The notes under the pieces were generated by a model. It was not told the DNA's origin. It ran no database searches and worked only from the letters and a program-made list of their open reading frames with translations. This document shows positions 1-7,737 of a stretch of DNA of 22,777 nt, one piece after another. How positions within the stretch are numbered: position 1 is the stretch's first letter; each line of letters starts with the position of its first letter. The stretch lies in the NCBI GenBank assembly GCA_964426135.1, contig CAYRPN010000093.1, positions 1-22,777 of the forward strand. The letters are read 5' to 3'. This DNA is from CAYRPN01 sp964426135 (lineage in GTDB: Bacteria > Planctomycetota > Phycisphaerae > Phycisphaerales > Phycisphaeraceae). Made by a program: the position numbers and the translations under genes.

Positions 1-62
1 AGGGGAGTTCGATCCGTGCAAATCGGGAAGTTATTTCGATTCCATTCCTAAAGGAACCCATC

Positions 63-2744
63 ATGCACGCACCGCAGGAACAACGTGACTGGCATGCGCT
101 GTCCGCCGGCGAGGTGGTCAGCGCCCAGCACGCCACGCCGTCCGGCTTGACCGGTGCGGAAGCGTCGGCTCGGCTGGCCCGATACGGCGCGAATCTGCTG
201 CCGGAGAAGGGGCCGACGCCGGCTTGGATTATCATCGCGCGGCAGTTCATCAGCCCGTTGATCTACATTCTGGTGGCGGCGGCGGTCGTCTCGGCGGTGA
301 TCGGCGACGTGAAGGACGCGGCGTTCATCGCCGCCGTTCTGGCGATCAACGCCGCGATCGGCGCGTATCAGGAGCTCAAAGCCGAGCAGAGCAGCCAGGC
401 GCTGCGGAAGCTGCTGCGCATCCGAGCCCAGGTCGAGCGCGACGGCGAAGTGATCGAGGTGCCTGCCGACGAACTGGTGCCCGGCGATGTGGTCTGGCTG
501 GAGTCGGGGGTGCGGGTGCCGGCGGATCTTCGGCTGCTTTCGGGGCAGGGGCTGGAATCCGACGAGTCCCTGCTGACGGGCGAGTCGCTGGCGGTCGCCA
601 AGAGCGCCGACGCGGCGTGCGAACAGGCCACGCCGCTGGCGGATCGCCGGAACATGGCGTACGCGGGCTCGATCATCACCCGCGGCCGCGCCCGAGGCTT
701 GGTCGTGGCGACCGGCACGGCCACGAGCGTCGGGCAACTGGCGCTGGACGTTGTTGGCGCCACCGGAGGCAAGCCGCCGCTGCTGGAGCGGATGGAACGG
801 TTCACCAACTACGTGGCCGTCGCCACGCTCATCGCCGCCGCCGGCATCGGGCTGTTGGGCATCGTGATCTGGGGCTACACACTGCTCGACACGTTCTTCT
901 TCGTCGTGGCTCTGGCGGTCTCGGCGATTCCCGAAGGGTTGCCGGTGGCCATGACCGTGGCGCTGGCGGTGGCGACCACGCGCATGTCGCGGCGGAACGT
1001 GATCGTCCGCCGGCTGACCGCCGTCGAGGGCCTGGGAAGCTGCACGCTCGTCGCCACCGACAAGACCGGCACCCTCACCTGCAACGAGCTGACGGTGCGC
1101 CAGATTCATCTGGCCGACGGCACGACGCTGCAGGCGACCGGCGAAGGGTTCTCGCCCCACGGAGCGGTGCGCGGCGAAGGCGTGACGGGCGACGGGCAGA
1201 ACCCGCCATTGCTTAACGACTTCATCCGCGCCGTGGCCCTGTGCAACGAGGGCGATCTGCATCATCGGCATGGCGACTGGGTCTGGCGGGGCGACGCCGT
1301 GGACATCGCGTTTCTCTCGCTGGCCCACAAGCTCGGCCAGAAGCGCGAGAAGCTGCTGGAGGATTTTCCGCAACTGAGCCACATCCCATACGAATCCGAG
1401 CGCATGTACGCCGCGTCATTCCACCGCGACGAACGCGGCGCGCTGGTGGTGGTCAAAGGTGCGCCCGAGCGGGTGTTCGACATGTGCTCGGCGGGCCTGG
1501 GGCACGCCGAGCGCGCCAGGCTCGAGTCGGTCGCCCTGCGCATGGCCGAGGCCGGCCTGCGCGTGCTGGCGGCGGCGCACGGCCGCGTCGACGCGGCGAT
1601 GAGTCCTGGCGACGTGCCGCCCACGCCCTCGAACCTGACCCTGCTGGGCCTGGCGGGCATGATCGATCCGCTGCGCCCCGGCGTCGTTGAGGCCGTCGCC
1701 TCCTGTCAGAGCGCCGGCGTCGCGGTCTCGATGGTCACCGGCGATCATCGGGTCACCGCCCTGGCCATCGGGCGCGAACTGGGCCTGGCGCAGGGCGCCG
1801 AGCAGGTCGCCACCGGTGCGGAACTGGAAGGCAAGTCGCCGGAGGAACTGGCGGAGGTCGTCAGGCGTGTGCGGGTCTTCGCCCGGGTCACGCCGCGGCA
1901 GAAACTGCAGATCGTCGAAGCCGCCCGCCTCGCCGGCCACTACGTCGCCGTGACCGGCGACGGCGTCAACGACGCCCCGGCGCTCAGGGCCGCCAACATC
2001 GGCGTGGCCATGGGCAGGGGCGGCACCGACGTGGCTCGCGAAGCCTCCGAGATGGTCATCGCCGACGACAACTTCCGATCCATCGTCGCCGGCATCGAGG
2101 AAGGACGCATCGCCTACGACAACATCCGCAAGGTCGTCTACCTGCTCGTCTCCATGGGCGCCGCCGAACTCTTCATGGTCCTGCTGGCCGTCATCTGCGG
2201 ATTGCCCGTCCCGTTGCTCCCCGTGCAACTGCTCTGGCTCAATCTGGTGACCAACGGCATCCAGGGCGTGGCGCTGGCGTTCGAGCCGGGCGAGGACGAC
2301 GTCCTCCGGCGCAAGCCGCGGCCGCCCGCTGAGCCGATCTTCAACCGCCTCATGATCGAGCGAATCCTGCTGGCCATGATCGTCGTTGGCATCGGCGGAT
2401 TCTTCGTCTACGCCTACGCAATCCAATGCGGATGGGAGATTGCCGACGCCCGCAACTTCCTCCTGCTGACCATGGTCCTCTTCGAGAACTTCCACGTCGG
2501 CAACTGCCGATCGGAATCGCGGTCCGCCTTCGTCCTGTCGCCCCTGCGAAGTCCGCTCCTGTTCTTTGGCACCGTCACCGCTCTGCTGACGCACATCGTC
2601 GGCATGCACGTGCCCTTCCTCCAGGGCCTGCTGGCGACTGATTCCGTCGGCCTGGGCCCCTGGCTTGTCGCCGCGGGAATCGCCGCCTGCATCGTCCCGG
2701 TCATCGAACTGCACAAGTGGATCTGGAAGCGGCGGCGGCCATGA
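63..2744 (+). CDS. P2-type cation-transporting ATPase
   Basis: This 893-aa protein is a complete P-type ATPase that would pump a cation across the cytoplasmic membrane. Visible landmarks are the actuator TGES (172-175), M4 motif IPEGLP with E291, phosphorylation motif DKTGTLT (D333), nucleotide-binding KGAPE (465-469), TGD (559-561), hinge TGDGVNDAPAL from 631, and M5 to M10 at the C-terminus. Start: AAGGA sits about 7 nt before the ATG. Aligning by eye to the SERCA calcium sites, E291 matches E309, E702 matches E771, N727 matches N796 and E808 matches E908. However, G replaces N768 and N731 replaces the key D800 (NLVTN instead of NLVTD). The ion is therefore uncertain: Ca2+ is possible, but another cation, or a different stoichiometry, is equally plausible. 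The stop overlaps the start of the next gene. Confidence 0.95.
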   Translation: MHAPQEQRDWHALSAGEVVSAQHATPSGLTGAEASARLARYGANLLPEKGPTPAWIIIARQFISPLIYILVAAAVVSAVIGDVKDAAFIAAVLAINAAIGAYQELKAEQSSQALRKLLRIRAQVERDGEVIEVPADELVPGDVVWLESGVRVPADLRLLSGQGLESDESLLTGESLAVAKSADAACEQATPLADRRNMAYAGSIITRGRARGLVVATGTATSVGQLALDVVGATGGKPPLLERMERFTNYVAVATLIAAAGIGLLGIVIWGYTLLDTFFFVVALAVSAIPEGLPVAMTVALAVATTRMSRRNVIVRRLTAVEGLGSCTLVATDKTGTLTCNELTVRQIHLADGTTLQATGEGFSPHGAVRGEGVTGDGQNPPLLNDFIRAVALCNEGDLHHRHGDWVWRGDAVDIAFLSLAHKLGQKREKLLEDFPQLSHIPYESERMYAASFHRDERGALVVVKGAPERVFDMCSAGLGHAERARLESVALRMAEAGLRVLAAAHGRVDAAMSPGDVPPTPSNLTLLGLAGMIDPLRPGVVEAVASCQSAGVAVSMVTGDHRVTALAIGRELGLAQGAEQVATGAELEGKSPEELAEVVRRVRVFARVTPRQKLQIVEAARLAGHYVAVTGDGVNDAPALRAANIGVAMGRGGTDVAREASEMVIADDNFRSIVAGIEEGRIAYDNIRKVVYLLVSMGAAELFMVLLAVICGLPVPLLPVQLLWLNLVTNGIQGVALAFEPGEDDVLRRKPRPPAEPIFNRLMIERILLAMIVVGIGGFFVYAYAIQCGWEIADARNFLLLTMVLFENFHVGNCRSESRSAFVLSPLRSPLLFFGTVTALLTHIVGMHVPFLQGLLATDSVGLGPWLVAAGIAACIVPVIELHKWIWKRRRP

Positions 2745-3172
2745 GCCCAGGTCGCGCTCAGCCGCGCGCCGTCGTCACGCTCATGGTCGTCGGCGGCGTG
2801 TGGTCGGCGTTCATCAATCTCACCGTCTTCGGCTGGTCGCTGGACCAGGGCGGCGAGGTGGAGCACGCCATGACGCTCTGCTTCGTCACGCTCGTGCTCG
2901 TTCAGTTCTTCAAGGCGTACAACTTCCGCTCCGACCGCGTGACGGTGCTGCGGAAACCGTTCGCCAACAAGTGGCTCAACCTCGCGGTGCTGTGGGAGAT
3001 GCTGCTGCTGATCGCGATCGTCTACATTCCCGCTCTTCACGAACCGTTCGGCACCCGCAACCTGACCGTGCAGGACAGGGCGATCTCCATCGGCATGGCG
3101 CTGACGGTCATGCCGGTGCTGGAACTGGCGAAGTGGATGGAGCGGCGCGGCTGGTTTGGACGCATGGCGTAG
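2741..3172 (+). CDS. Stand-alone P-type ATPase C-terminal (M7-M10) membrane protein
   Basis: This 143-aa protein starts at the ATG of an ATGA overlap with the ATPase stop, so it is probably translated by coupling. An in-frame upstream ATG at 2717 is less likely. It has four hydrophobic segments: about residues 10-33, 45-61, 78-100 and 110-130. Their order and motifs (MTLCFVTLVLVQFF, KAYNFRSDR, WLNLAVLWE, VLELAKWMERR) match the Cation_ATPase_C region, that is M7 to M10 of a P2 ATPase. Q stands at the position of SERCA E908, as in plasma-membrane calcium pumps. The upstream ATPase already has its own M7-M10, so this is an extra copy and not the missing end of a frameshifted gene. It may be a subunit or regulator of the pump, or the retained tail of a second ATPase. 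The family call is strong and the role is inference. Confidence 0.85.
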   Translation: MSPGRAQPRAVVTLMVVGGVWSAFINLTVFGWSLDQGGEVEHAMTLCFVTLVLVQFFKAYNFRSDRVTVLRKPFANKWLNLAVLWEMLLLIAIVYIPALHEPFGTRNLTVQDRAISIGMALTVMPVLELAKWMERRGWFGRMA

Positions 3173-3189
3173 CGTGCCGCGCACGAAGA

Positions 3190-3258
3190 TGCAGGGTGGG
3201 CACCGCCCACCGCGTCCAGCACGCAGGGCCGTTTGTGGTGGGCGGTGCCCACCCTACA
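3190..3258. repeat. GTAG-headed REP-like inverted pair
   Basis: The arms 3193-3211 and 3237-3255 are a perfect 19-nt inverted repeat around a 25-nt centre. They extend to 22 nt with one mismatch, so the outer end reads TGTAGGG on one side and TGCAGGG on the other. Each arm also folds on itself (GGTGGGC, ACC loop, GCCCACC). It lies between two convergent genes. Confidence 0.85.
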
Positions 3259-3289
3259 AGACCAGCGCTGTCACTGCAAAGCCACCCAC

Positions 3290-3318
3290 AAAAAAACCCC
3301 ACGGCGTTCCGTGGGGTT
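3290..3318 (-). terminator. Rho-independent terminator of the lipoprotein gene
   Basis: A 10-bp perfect stem (3295-3304 with 3309-3318) with a 4-nt loop is flanked at low coordinates by seven A, which read as a T tract on the minus strand. It sits about 30 nt past the stop of the minus-strand lipoprotein gene. The plus-strand side has no T tract, so termination is probably one-directional. Confidence 0.85.
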
Positions 3319-3350
3319 CATTGATCTCAGTATGAAGCGCGGCGCATCGC

Positions 3351-4520
3351 TCACTCCTTGCGCCGGCCTTGCGGAGGCAGCTTCTTGTTCATGTCCGGGA
3401 ACGTGGCGGGCGTGCAGACGAACTTCGTCGGGCGGTTATTGACCGCAAGCTGGCCCGTCATCACCAGGTTCTCGCCTTCCCACTCGATTTTCATCATGAC
3501 CTGCGGCTTGTCCTTGTACAGGTCTTTCAGAGCGCTGGTGCCGCCGAACTCGCAGCGTTCCACGAAGAGGACAGCCCATTCGGTGCTCTTGGATTTCTTG
3601 GTCTCGTACGTGCCGTAGTTCATTCCAGGATGATCGGTGTCGTTGACGCCGTCGCCGCGGCAGTGAGAGAAGATGAACTTGCCGTCCTCTTCGAACTGGA
3701 ACCGGTACTCGAACGAAGGCGTGTCGCAGATCCACTTGCCGACGACGGGCTTGCTCACCACGGGAGCTTCCACCTTCGGATCGGTCTTGGCGGCGGTGTT
3801 GGCGGCGGTGTTGGTGCTGGTTGCAGGATCGGTGGAGGCAGGGGCGGGGGTGGTGGTGGGAATGGCGGCGGGCTGGCCGGTGGCCACTTCAACGTCGCGG
3901 GACTTGTGCAGCGTGGCGATGCCGCCGTCGGGCTTCACGGGCAATTCAAGCTGGCCCTTGACGAACCAGTTCTCCGCCTGGAACGGCTTGTTGGGGCGAA
4001 CCTCGATGTCGAACTGAATCACAGCCTTGTTCGCGTCCTGTTCCAGCAGGACGATGTAGCCCTTCATCAGGTTCGGGCCGTTGAAAAAGCCCTTGCCGTC
4101 GAGGTTGTTGATGTCGTAGGACGTGAGGTGAGTGAACTCCAGGTCTTCCAGTTTCATCGCCTTGCCCAGCGGCGTTTCGCCGGGAACCTGAATCCACACG
4201 CGCTCGAGCTTGCGCGGCTCCAGCGTGCCGGGGATCACTTCCTTGCCGTCCTTCTTCGCATAGGACGTGGTGCGGCCGATCACGATCAGGCGGTCGGTGC
4301 CGCGCTTGAACGCGGTGCGCCCCAGTTCCCAGTACGGGCTGCAATCCTCGGTGACGCGCTGGGCGTCGGGGATGAACTCGTACTTGATGTCGTACTGATC
4401 GGTGTGAGCGCCAAAGTCACGGGGCGCCAGCGGCAGGATGTAGCTGACGCCACCGCTTTCGCAGCCCGCCAGCATGGCGGCGGCGATCAAGGCAACAGGC
4501 AGAATCGTGGAAGTGCGCAT
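3351..4520 (-). CDS. Lipoprotein of unknown function, two domains with a Pro/Ala/Thr linker
   Basis: This 389-aa protein has a lipoprotein signal peptide ending in the lipobox LAGC (C20), so it should be exported and lipid-anchored. Residues about 21-216 form a domain I do not recognise. Residues 217-260 are a Pro/Ala/Thr-rich linker typical of extracytoplasmic proteins. The C-terminal domain (about 261-389) starts with GKWICDT and has a beta-rich pattern (FQFEEDGKFIF, GTYETKK, MKIEWEGENLVM) resembling small lipocalin-like or META-like stress domains, but this is only pattern similarity. Four cysteines in the C-terminal domain could form two disulfides. The start is set by GGAG about 7 nt upstream. 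It is divergently transcribed from the esterase gene and ends in its own terminator, so it is monocistronic. Function unknown. Confidence 0.85.
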   Translation of the reverse strand: MRTSTILPVALIAAAMLAGCESGGVSYILPLAPRDFGAHTDQYDIKYEFIPDAQRVTEDCSPYWELGRTAFKRGTDRLIVIGRTTSYAKKDGKEVIPGTLEPRKLERVWIQVPGETPLGKAMKLEDLEFTHLTSYDINNLDGKGFFNGPNLMKGYIVLLEQDANKAVIQFDIEVRPNKPFQAENWFVKGQLELPVKPDGGIATLHKSRDVEVATGQPAAIPTTTPAPASTDPATSTNTAANTAAKTDPKVEAPVVSKPVVGKWICDTPSFEYRFQFEEDGKFIFSHCRGDGVNDTDHPGMNYGTYETKKSKSTEWAVLFVERCEFGGTSALKDLYKDKPQVMMKIEWEGENLVMTGQLAVNNRPTKFVCTPATFPDMNKKLPPQGRRKE

Positions 4521-4866
4521 CTCTCGGCTCCGGGGTATGGGTGTTCGGATATACGCCCGTTCAGATCAACAGGTTCGCTCACGTTGAGCGATTCCAGTGT
4601 CTAATCGGTTCAAACCGCTTGCGATTTCAACGAACGCCGGTGGAATTAAGGCACGATCTGATAACTCGAAGGAGAAAGGAGGCGGGAGACCATGCGCGGC
4701 AAGCCGCGTCGCTAAACAAACAGCCTCGAATCCGCGTCGCTAAACAAACAGCCTCGAATCCGCGTTCCCCAATCCCCTCTCTCTTCCTTCCCGATTCCCC
4801 TCCCCCGTCCCGATACCCTTCGCTACATTGGTGCAATCTTCATCTGTCACCCCATGGAGGCTTCGC
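4521..4866. promoter_or_regulatory. Divergent intergenic region with two small palindromes
   Basis: This 346-bp gap separates the divergent lipoprotein and esterase genes and must hold both promoters. Two short dyads lie close to the lipoprotein start: CGCTCA-CGT-TGAGCG at 4576-4590 and CGGTT-CA-AACCG at 4606-4617. Both have the form of operator sites, but I cannot assign a regulator. I see no convincing -35/-10 pair on either strand. A 28-bp tandem repeat and a pyrimidine-rich run (about 4766-4820) fill the esterase side. Confidence 0.4.
4704..4765. repeat. 28-bp tandem direct repeat, two copies plus 6 nt
   Basis: The unit at 4704-4731 is repeated exactly at 4732-4759 and the first six bases (CCGCGT) start a third copy. 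The unit contains GCTAAACAAACAGCC, which is AT-rich for this window. Perfect identity suggests a recent duplication by slippage. Confidence 0.95.
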
Positions 4867-7131
4867 ATGTGGTTCTCCCGGTTCCCATTGTGTTCCTTTG
4901 CGTTGGCTCTTTCGGTTGCTTGCATCATGCCTGCAGGCGCCGCCGGCCCGCGGGCTTACGATGAGGGCAAACTGCCCGAGGATGCCCGCTATGGCAAGCT
5001 GAAGAATCTCGACGGCTACTTCCCCTTCACGCCTTCGGATTCCCCGGCACAGTGGAAGACCCGCGCGGAGTTCGTGCGCCGGCAGATTCTCGTCTCCCAG
5101 GGCGTCTGGCCCATGCCCACGCGCACGCCCATCAATGCCGTCGTCCACGGCAAGCAGGACATGGGTGATTACACGATCGAAAAGGTTTACTTCCAGAGCT
5201 ATCCCGGCCACTACGTCACCGGCAGCCTCTACCGTCCGGCCGGCGACGCCTTGAAGCACGCGCAGAAAGTCAGCGGCGGCAGCAAACTCGCCGCGGTCCT
5301 TTGCCCGCATGGCCACTGGAACAACGGTCGCATGCTCGATCAGGGCGACGCCACCGCGAAGAAACAGGTGGACAACGGCGAGGAGTTCAACCTCTCCAGC
5401 GGGCACTCGCCCCTGCAGGCGCGTGCGATTCACCTTGCGCGGCTCGGCTGCGTCGTGCTCTTCTATGACATGGTCGGCTATGCCGACAGCGTGCAGTTCC
5501 TCCAGCACCGTCCCGGCGTCCGCGCCCACATGAACAAGGACGAACCGGGCCAGTGGGGCTTCTTCAGCAAGCAAGCCGAACTTCGCGGCCAGAGCATGAT
5601 GGGCCTGCAGACCTACAACTCCATTGCCGCGCTCGATTTCATCACCGGCCTGCCCGACGTGGATCCCAAGCGCATCGGCTGCACCGGCGCTTCGGGCGGC
5701 GGCACGCAGAGTTTCATCCTCGCCGCCATCGATGAACGCATCGCCACGGCCGTCCCCGCCGTCATGGTCTCCACCGCGATGCAGGGCGGCTGCACCTGCG
5801 AGAACGCGAATCACCTGCGCGTGAACACCGGCAACATCGAGTTCGCCGCCCTCGCCGCTCCGCGTCCTTATGCCATGACCGCGGCGAAGGACTGGACCGT
5901 GGACATGATGACCAAGGGCTATCCCGAATTGCAGCAGCATTACAAGATGCTCGGCGTGCCCGACAACGTACTTTGCGTCGCCTATCTCCAGTTCGGCCAC
6001 AACTACAACTATCCTTCGCGGCAGGTCGCGTACAAGTGGTTCAACCAGCACCTGAAACTGGGCCACGACAAGCCCGAAATCGAGCGTGATTTCAAGTTCC
6101 TCAAACCCGCGGAACTCTCTGTGTGGAACGCCGAGCATCCCAAGCCCGGCACGCCCGGCGGCCCCGTCGCCGGTGAGGATCACGAGAAGGCGCTGCTCAA
6201 GTGGCAGGCCGAAGACCGCGAGAAACAGCTCGCCGAGTTGGAGCCGAAGGACGAAGCCGGTCTGGCGCGGTTCCGCTATGTCGTCGGCGGCGGTTGGGAT
6301 GTGCTCATCGGTCGGCAGGCGCGGCTGAAGAAGATCGAGTGGGAACTGAAGAAGAAGAACGTGCGCGAAGGTTACCTGGAGATGGCTGGCATCCTCCGCG
6401 ATCGAGGCATGAGCGAAGAAGTGCCCGCGGTTTTCCTCTACCCGAAGGAGAAATGGAACAAGCAGGTCGTCATCTGGGTCGACGGCCGCGACGGCAAGAG
6501 CGGCATCTATCAGAACAACGGCGAGCCGATTCCGGAGGTGCTCGCGCTCGTCAAGAAAGGCGCGACGGTCTGCGCCATCGACACGCTTTTCACCGGTGAG
6601 TTTCTGAAGCCGGACCAGCAGCCGCCGACGAAGCAGGATGTCGCGGGCTACGGCGATGGCAAGCAGCCGTGGATGCAGTTCGTCGGCTACACCTTCGGCT
6701 ACAACCATCCTCTCTTCAGCAAACGAGTCCACGACGTGCTCAGCGCCATCGCCCTGGCGCACACGCATGACCGCAAGCCCGACGCGGTGGACATCGTGGG
6801 CGTCAACGGCGCCGGTCCGTGGGTCTTGGCGGCCAAAGCGCAAGCCGGCGATTTGCTTCGCCGCGTCGCCGTGGATACCGCCGGCTTCCGCTTCGCAGGC
6901 ATCACCGCCGCCACCGATCTCGGCTTCGTCCCCGGCTCCGTCGGCTACGGCGATCTGCCCGCGCTGATGGCGCTGGGGGCGCCGGGTGAACTCATGCTCG
7001 CCGGTGAAAAGGAAGTGCCCACGCTCGTGAGCAAGGCCTACAACGCAGCCGGCAAAAAGGACGCGCTGAAGTCGTGGCAGGGCGAGGCGAAGGACATGAC
7101 CACCGCATTCAGCGAGTGGCTGGCGCGGTGA
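4867..7131 (+). CDS. Secreted acetylxylan-esterase-like alpha/beta hydrolase with a degenerate second hydrolase half
   Basis: This 754-aa exported protein (signal peptide about residues 1-24, ending AGA) belongs to the alpha/beta-hydrolase esterases common in planctomycetes and often named acetylxylan esterase. The ATG at 4867 is chosen because GGAGG lies 6 nt upstream; the in-frame ATG at 4828 has no such site. The first half carries a nucleophile elbow, GASGGGTQ, with S276 as the likely catalytic serine. H395 in the segment LQFGHNYNYPSR is a candidate catalytic histidine. The second half (about 480-754) again looks like a hydrolase fold, but at the elbow position it reads GVNGAGPW, with N647 where a serine is expected. 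It is therefore probably a non-catalytic partner domain. The likely role is deacylation of a polysaccharide or small ester outside the cytoplasm; the substrate is not determined by sequence. Confidence 0.85.
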   Translation: MWFSRFPLCSFALALSVACIMPAGAAGPRAYDEGKLPEDARYGKLKNLDGYFPFTPSDSPAQWKTRAEFVRRQILVSQGVWPMPTRTPINAVVHGKQDMGDYTIEKVYFQSYPGHYVTGSLYRPAGDALKHAQKVSGGSKLAAVLCPHGHWNNGRMLDQGDATAKKQVDNGEEFNLSSGHSPLQARAIHLARLGCVVLFYDMVGYADSVQFLQHRPGVRAHMNKDEPGQWGFFSKQAELRGQSMMGLQTYNSIAALDFITGLPDVDPKRIGCTGASGGGTQSFILAAIDERIATAVPAVMVSTAMQGGCTCENANHLRVNTGNIEFAALAAPRPYAMTAAKDWTVDMMTKGYPELQQHYKMLGVPDNVLCVAYLQFGHNYNYPSRQVAYKWFNQHLKLGHDKPEIERDFKFLKPAELSVWNAEHPKPGTPGGPVAGEDHEKALLKWQAEDREKQLAELEPKDEAGLARFRYVVGGGWDVLIGRQARLKKIEWELKKKNVREGYLEMAGILRDRGMSEEVPAVFLYPKEKWNKQVVIWVDGRDGKSGIYQNNGEPIPEVLALVKKGATVCAIDTLFTGEFLKPDQQPPTKQDVAGYGDGKQPWMQFVGYTFGYNHPLFSKRVHDVLSAIALAHTHDRKPDAVDIVGVNGAGPWVLAAKAQAGDLLRRVAVDTAGFRFAGITAATDLGFVPGSVGYGDLPALMALGAPGELMLAGEKEVPTLVSKAYNAAGKKDALKSWQGEAKDMTTAFSEWLAR

Positions 7132-7136
7132 GCCTC

Positions 7137-7177
7137 CGCGGTTAGCGGTCGGGCCGAGTCCGCGAGGCCCACCCGTT
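7137..7177 (+). repeat. TTAG-headed REP-like hairpin, single
   Basis: These 41 nt are exactly the reverse complement of 19773-19813. The body is TTAG followed by a hairpin, GGGCC (7151-7155), loop GAGTCCGCGA (7156-7165), GGCCC (7166-7170). It begins only 6 nt after the esterase stop, so it may act on the 3' end of that mRNA. Confidence 0.85.
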
Positions 7178-7200
7178 GGCGGACGATCTGCACAACCCAT

Positions 7201-7223
7201 TTAGCCGGCGGGCTTGCCCGCCG
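7201..7223 (+). repeat. Short TTAG-headed hairpin
   Basis: TTAGC runs straight into a perfect 8-bp stem with a two-base TT centre (CGGCGGGC at 7206-7213 with GCCCGCCG at 7216-7223). It has the same head and design as the other TTAG elements, with a different stem. No T tract follows, so it is not a standard terminator. Confidence 0.65.
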
Positions 7224-7236
7224 TGGACATCCACCA

Positions 7237-7343
7237 AGTAGGGTGGGTTGAGTCCGCGAAACCCACCGCCTGCAGCGAACAGACTTGATGGACGTGGTGT
7301 GGCTCTCGATGGTGGGTTTCGCCGAGCCTCAACCCACCCTACT
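7237..7343. repeat. GTAG-headed REP-like inverted pair
   Basis: Outer arms AGTAGGGTGGGTTGAG (7237-7252) and its complement (7328-7343) are perfect. Inner blocks (GCGAAACCCACC at 7256-7267 and its complement at 7311-7322) are also perfect, with a small mismatch/indel between them. Each arm folds alone: GGTGGGTT, loop, AACCCACC. The left loop is GAGTCCGCGA and the right one, read on the other strand, is GAGGCTCGGCGA. Confidence 0.85.
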
Positions 7344-7344
7344 C

Positions 7345-7737
7345 GCTGCTCGCTGACGGCGCGAAGCCGCGCTTCTCCCGAAACTCAGTTTGAGAGGCGA
7401 GCCGTTTTCAATCGGCGCGCTTTCTCCGTCACGATCCTTATCGGAACCATCACTCAAACAGCGTTTTTACCGGACAAAGCCCGCGCGGATCATGCGCGGT
7501 TCGCGTCCCCCGGGTTATCGGATGCGCAAAAATTGGAGTGTTCGTCAGCGACATGGTTCGCCGAAGTAAACCTTGCCTTCATTCCTCCCCGGTTGTTGCC
7601 GGGTGACCGAGCGCGGATGGCTCGGGCGGAAAAACGAACCCACGCGGCCGGCGATTCGGAAGACGCCGGCTGTGCAGACCAGTTCTCAGGGCGCCGCGCC
7701 GACTGCGTCCCTGACCTACGCCCGAGGAGACCGCACT
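7345..7737 (+). promoter_or_regulatory. Long structured leader upstream of the cobalamin-binding gene
   Basis: About 390 nt hold no convincing gene. A hairpin CCGCGC/GCGCGG lies at 7481-7499. At 7555-7640 a closing stem GGTTCG/CGAACC encloses two hairpins: CCCGG/CCGGG (7588-7603) and CCGAGC/GCTCGG (7607-7625). A further stem GCCGGCG/CGCCGGC lies at 7647-7670. This resembles a multibranch RNA leader. I do not find the cobalamin-riboswitch B12 box or another riboswitch core that I recognise. The gene's ribosome site GAGGAG (7724-7729) lies downstream of the stems, so they could control its access. Confidence 0.4.

Noticed and set aside
48..2714. Long minus-strand frames under the P-type ATPase
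   Set aside because: They overlap an intact ATPase with all motifs and show only His/Arg/Gln-rich antisense composition.
4704..4765. CRISPR array
   Set aside because: Only two directly abutting units with no spacers and no cas genes.
4840..7200. 786-codon open frame antisense to the esterase
   Set aside because: High-GC coding sequence leaves long open frames on the opposite strand. The plus-strand gene has a signal peptide, ribosome site and catalytic motifs, and the antisense product is low-complexity without a recognisable domain.
7345..7737. Classical cobalamin riboswitch upstream of a B12-binding gene
   Set aside because: I looked for the conserved B12 box and kissing-loop core and did not see them; only an unclassified fold is claimed.
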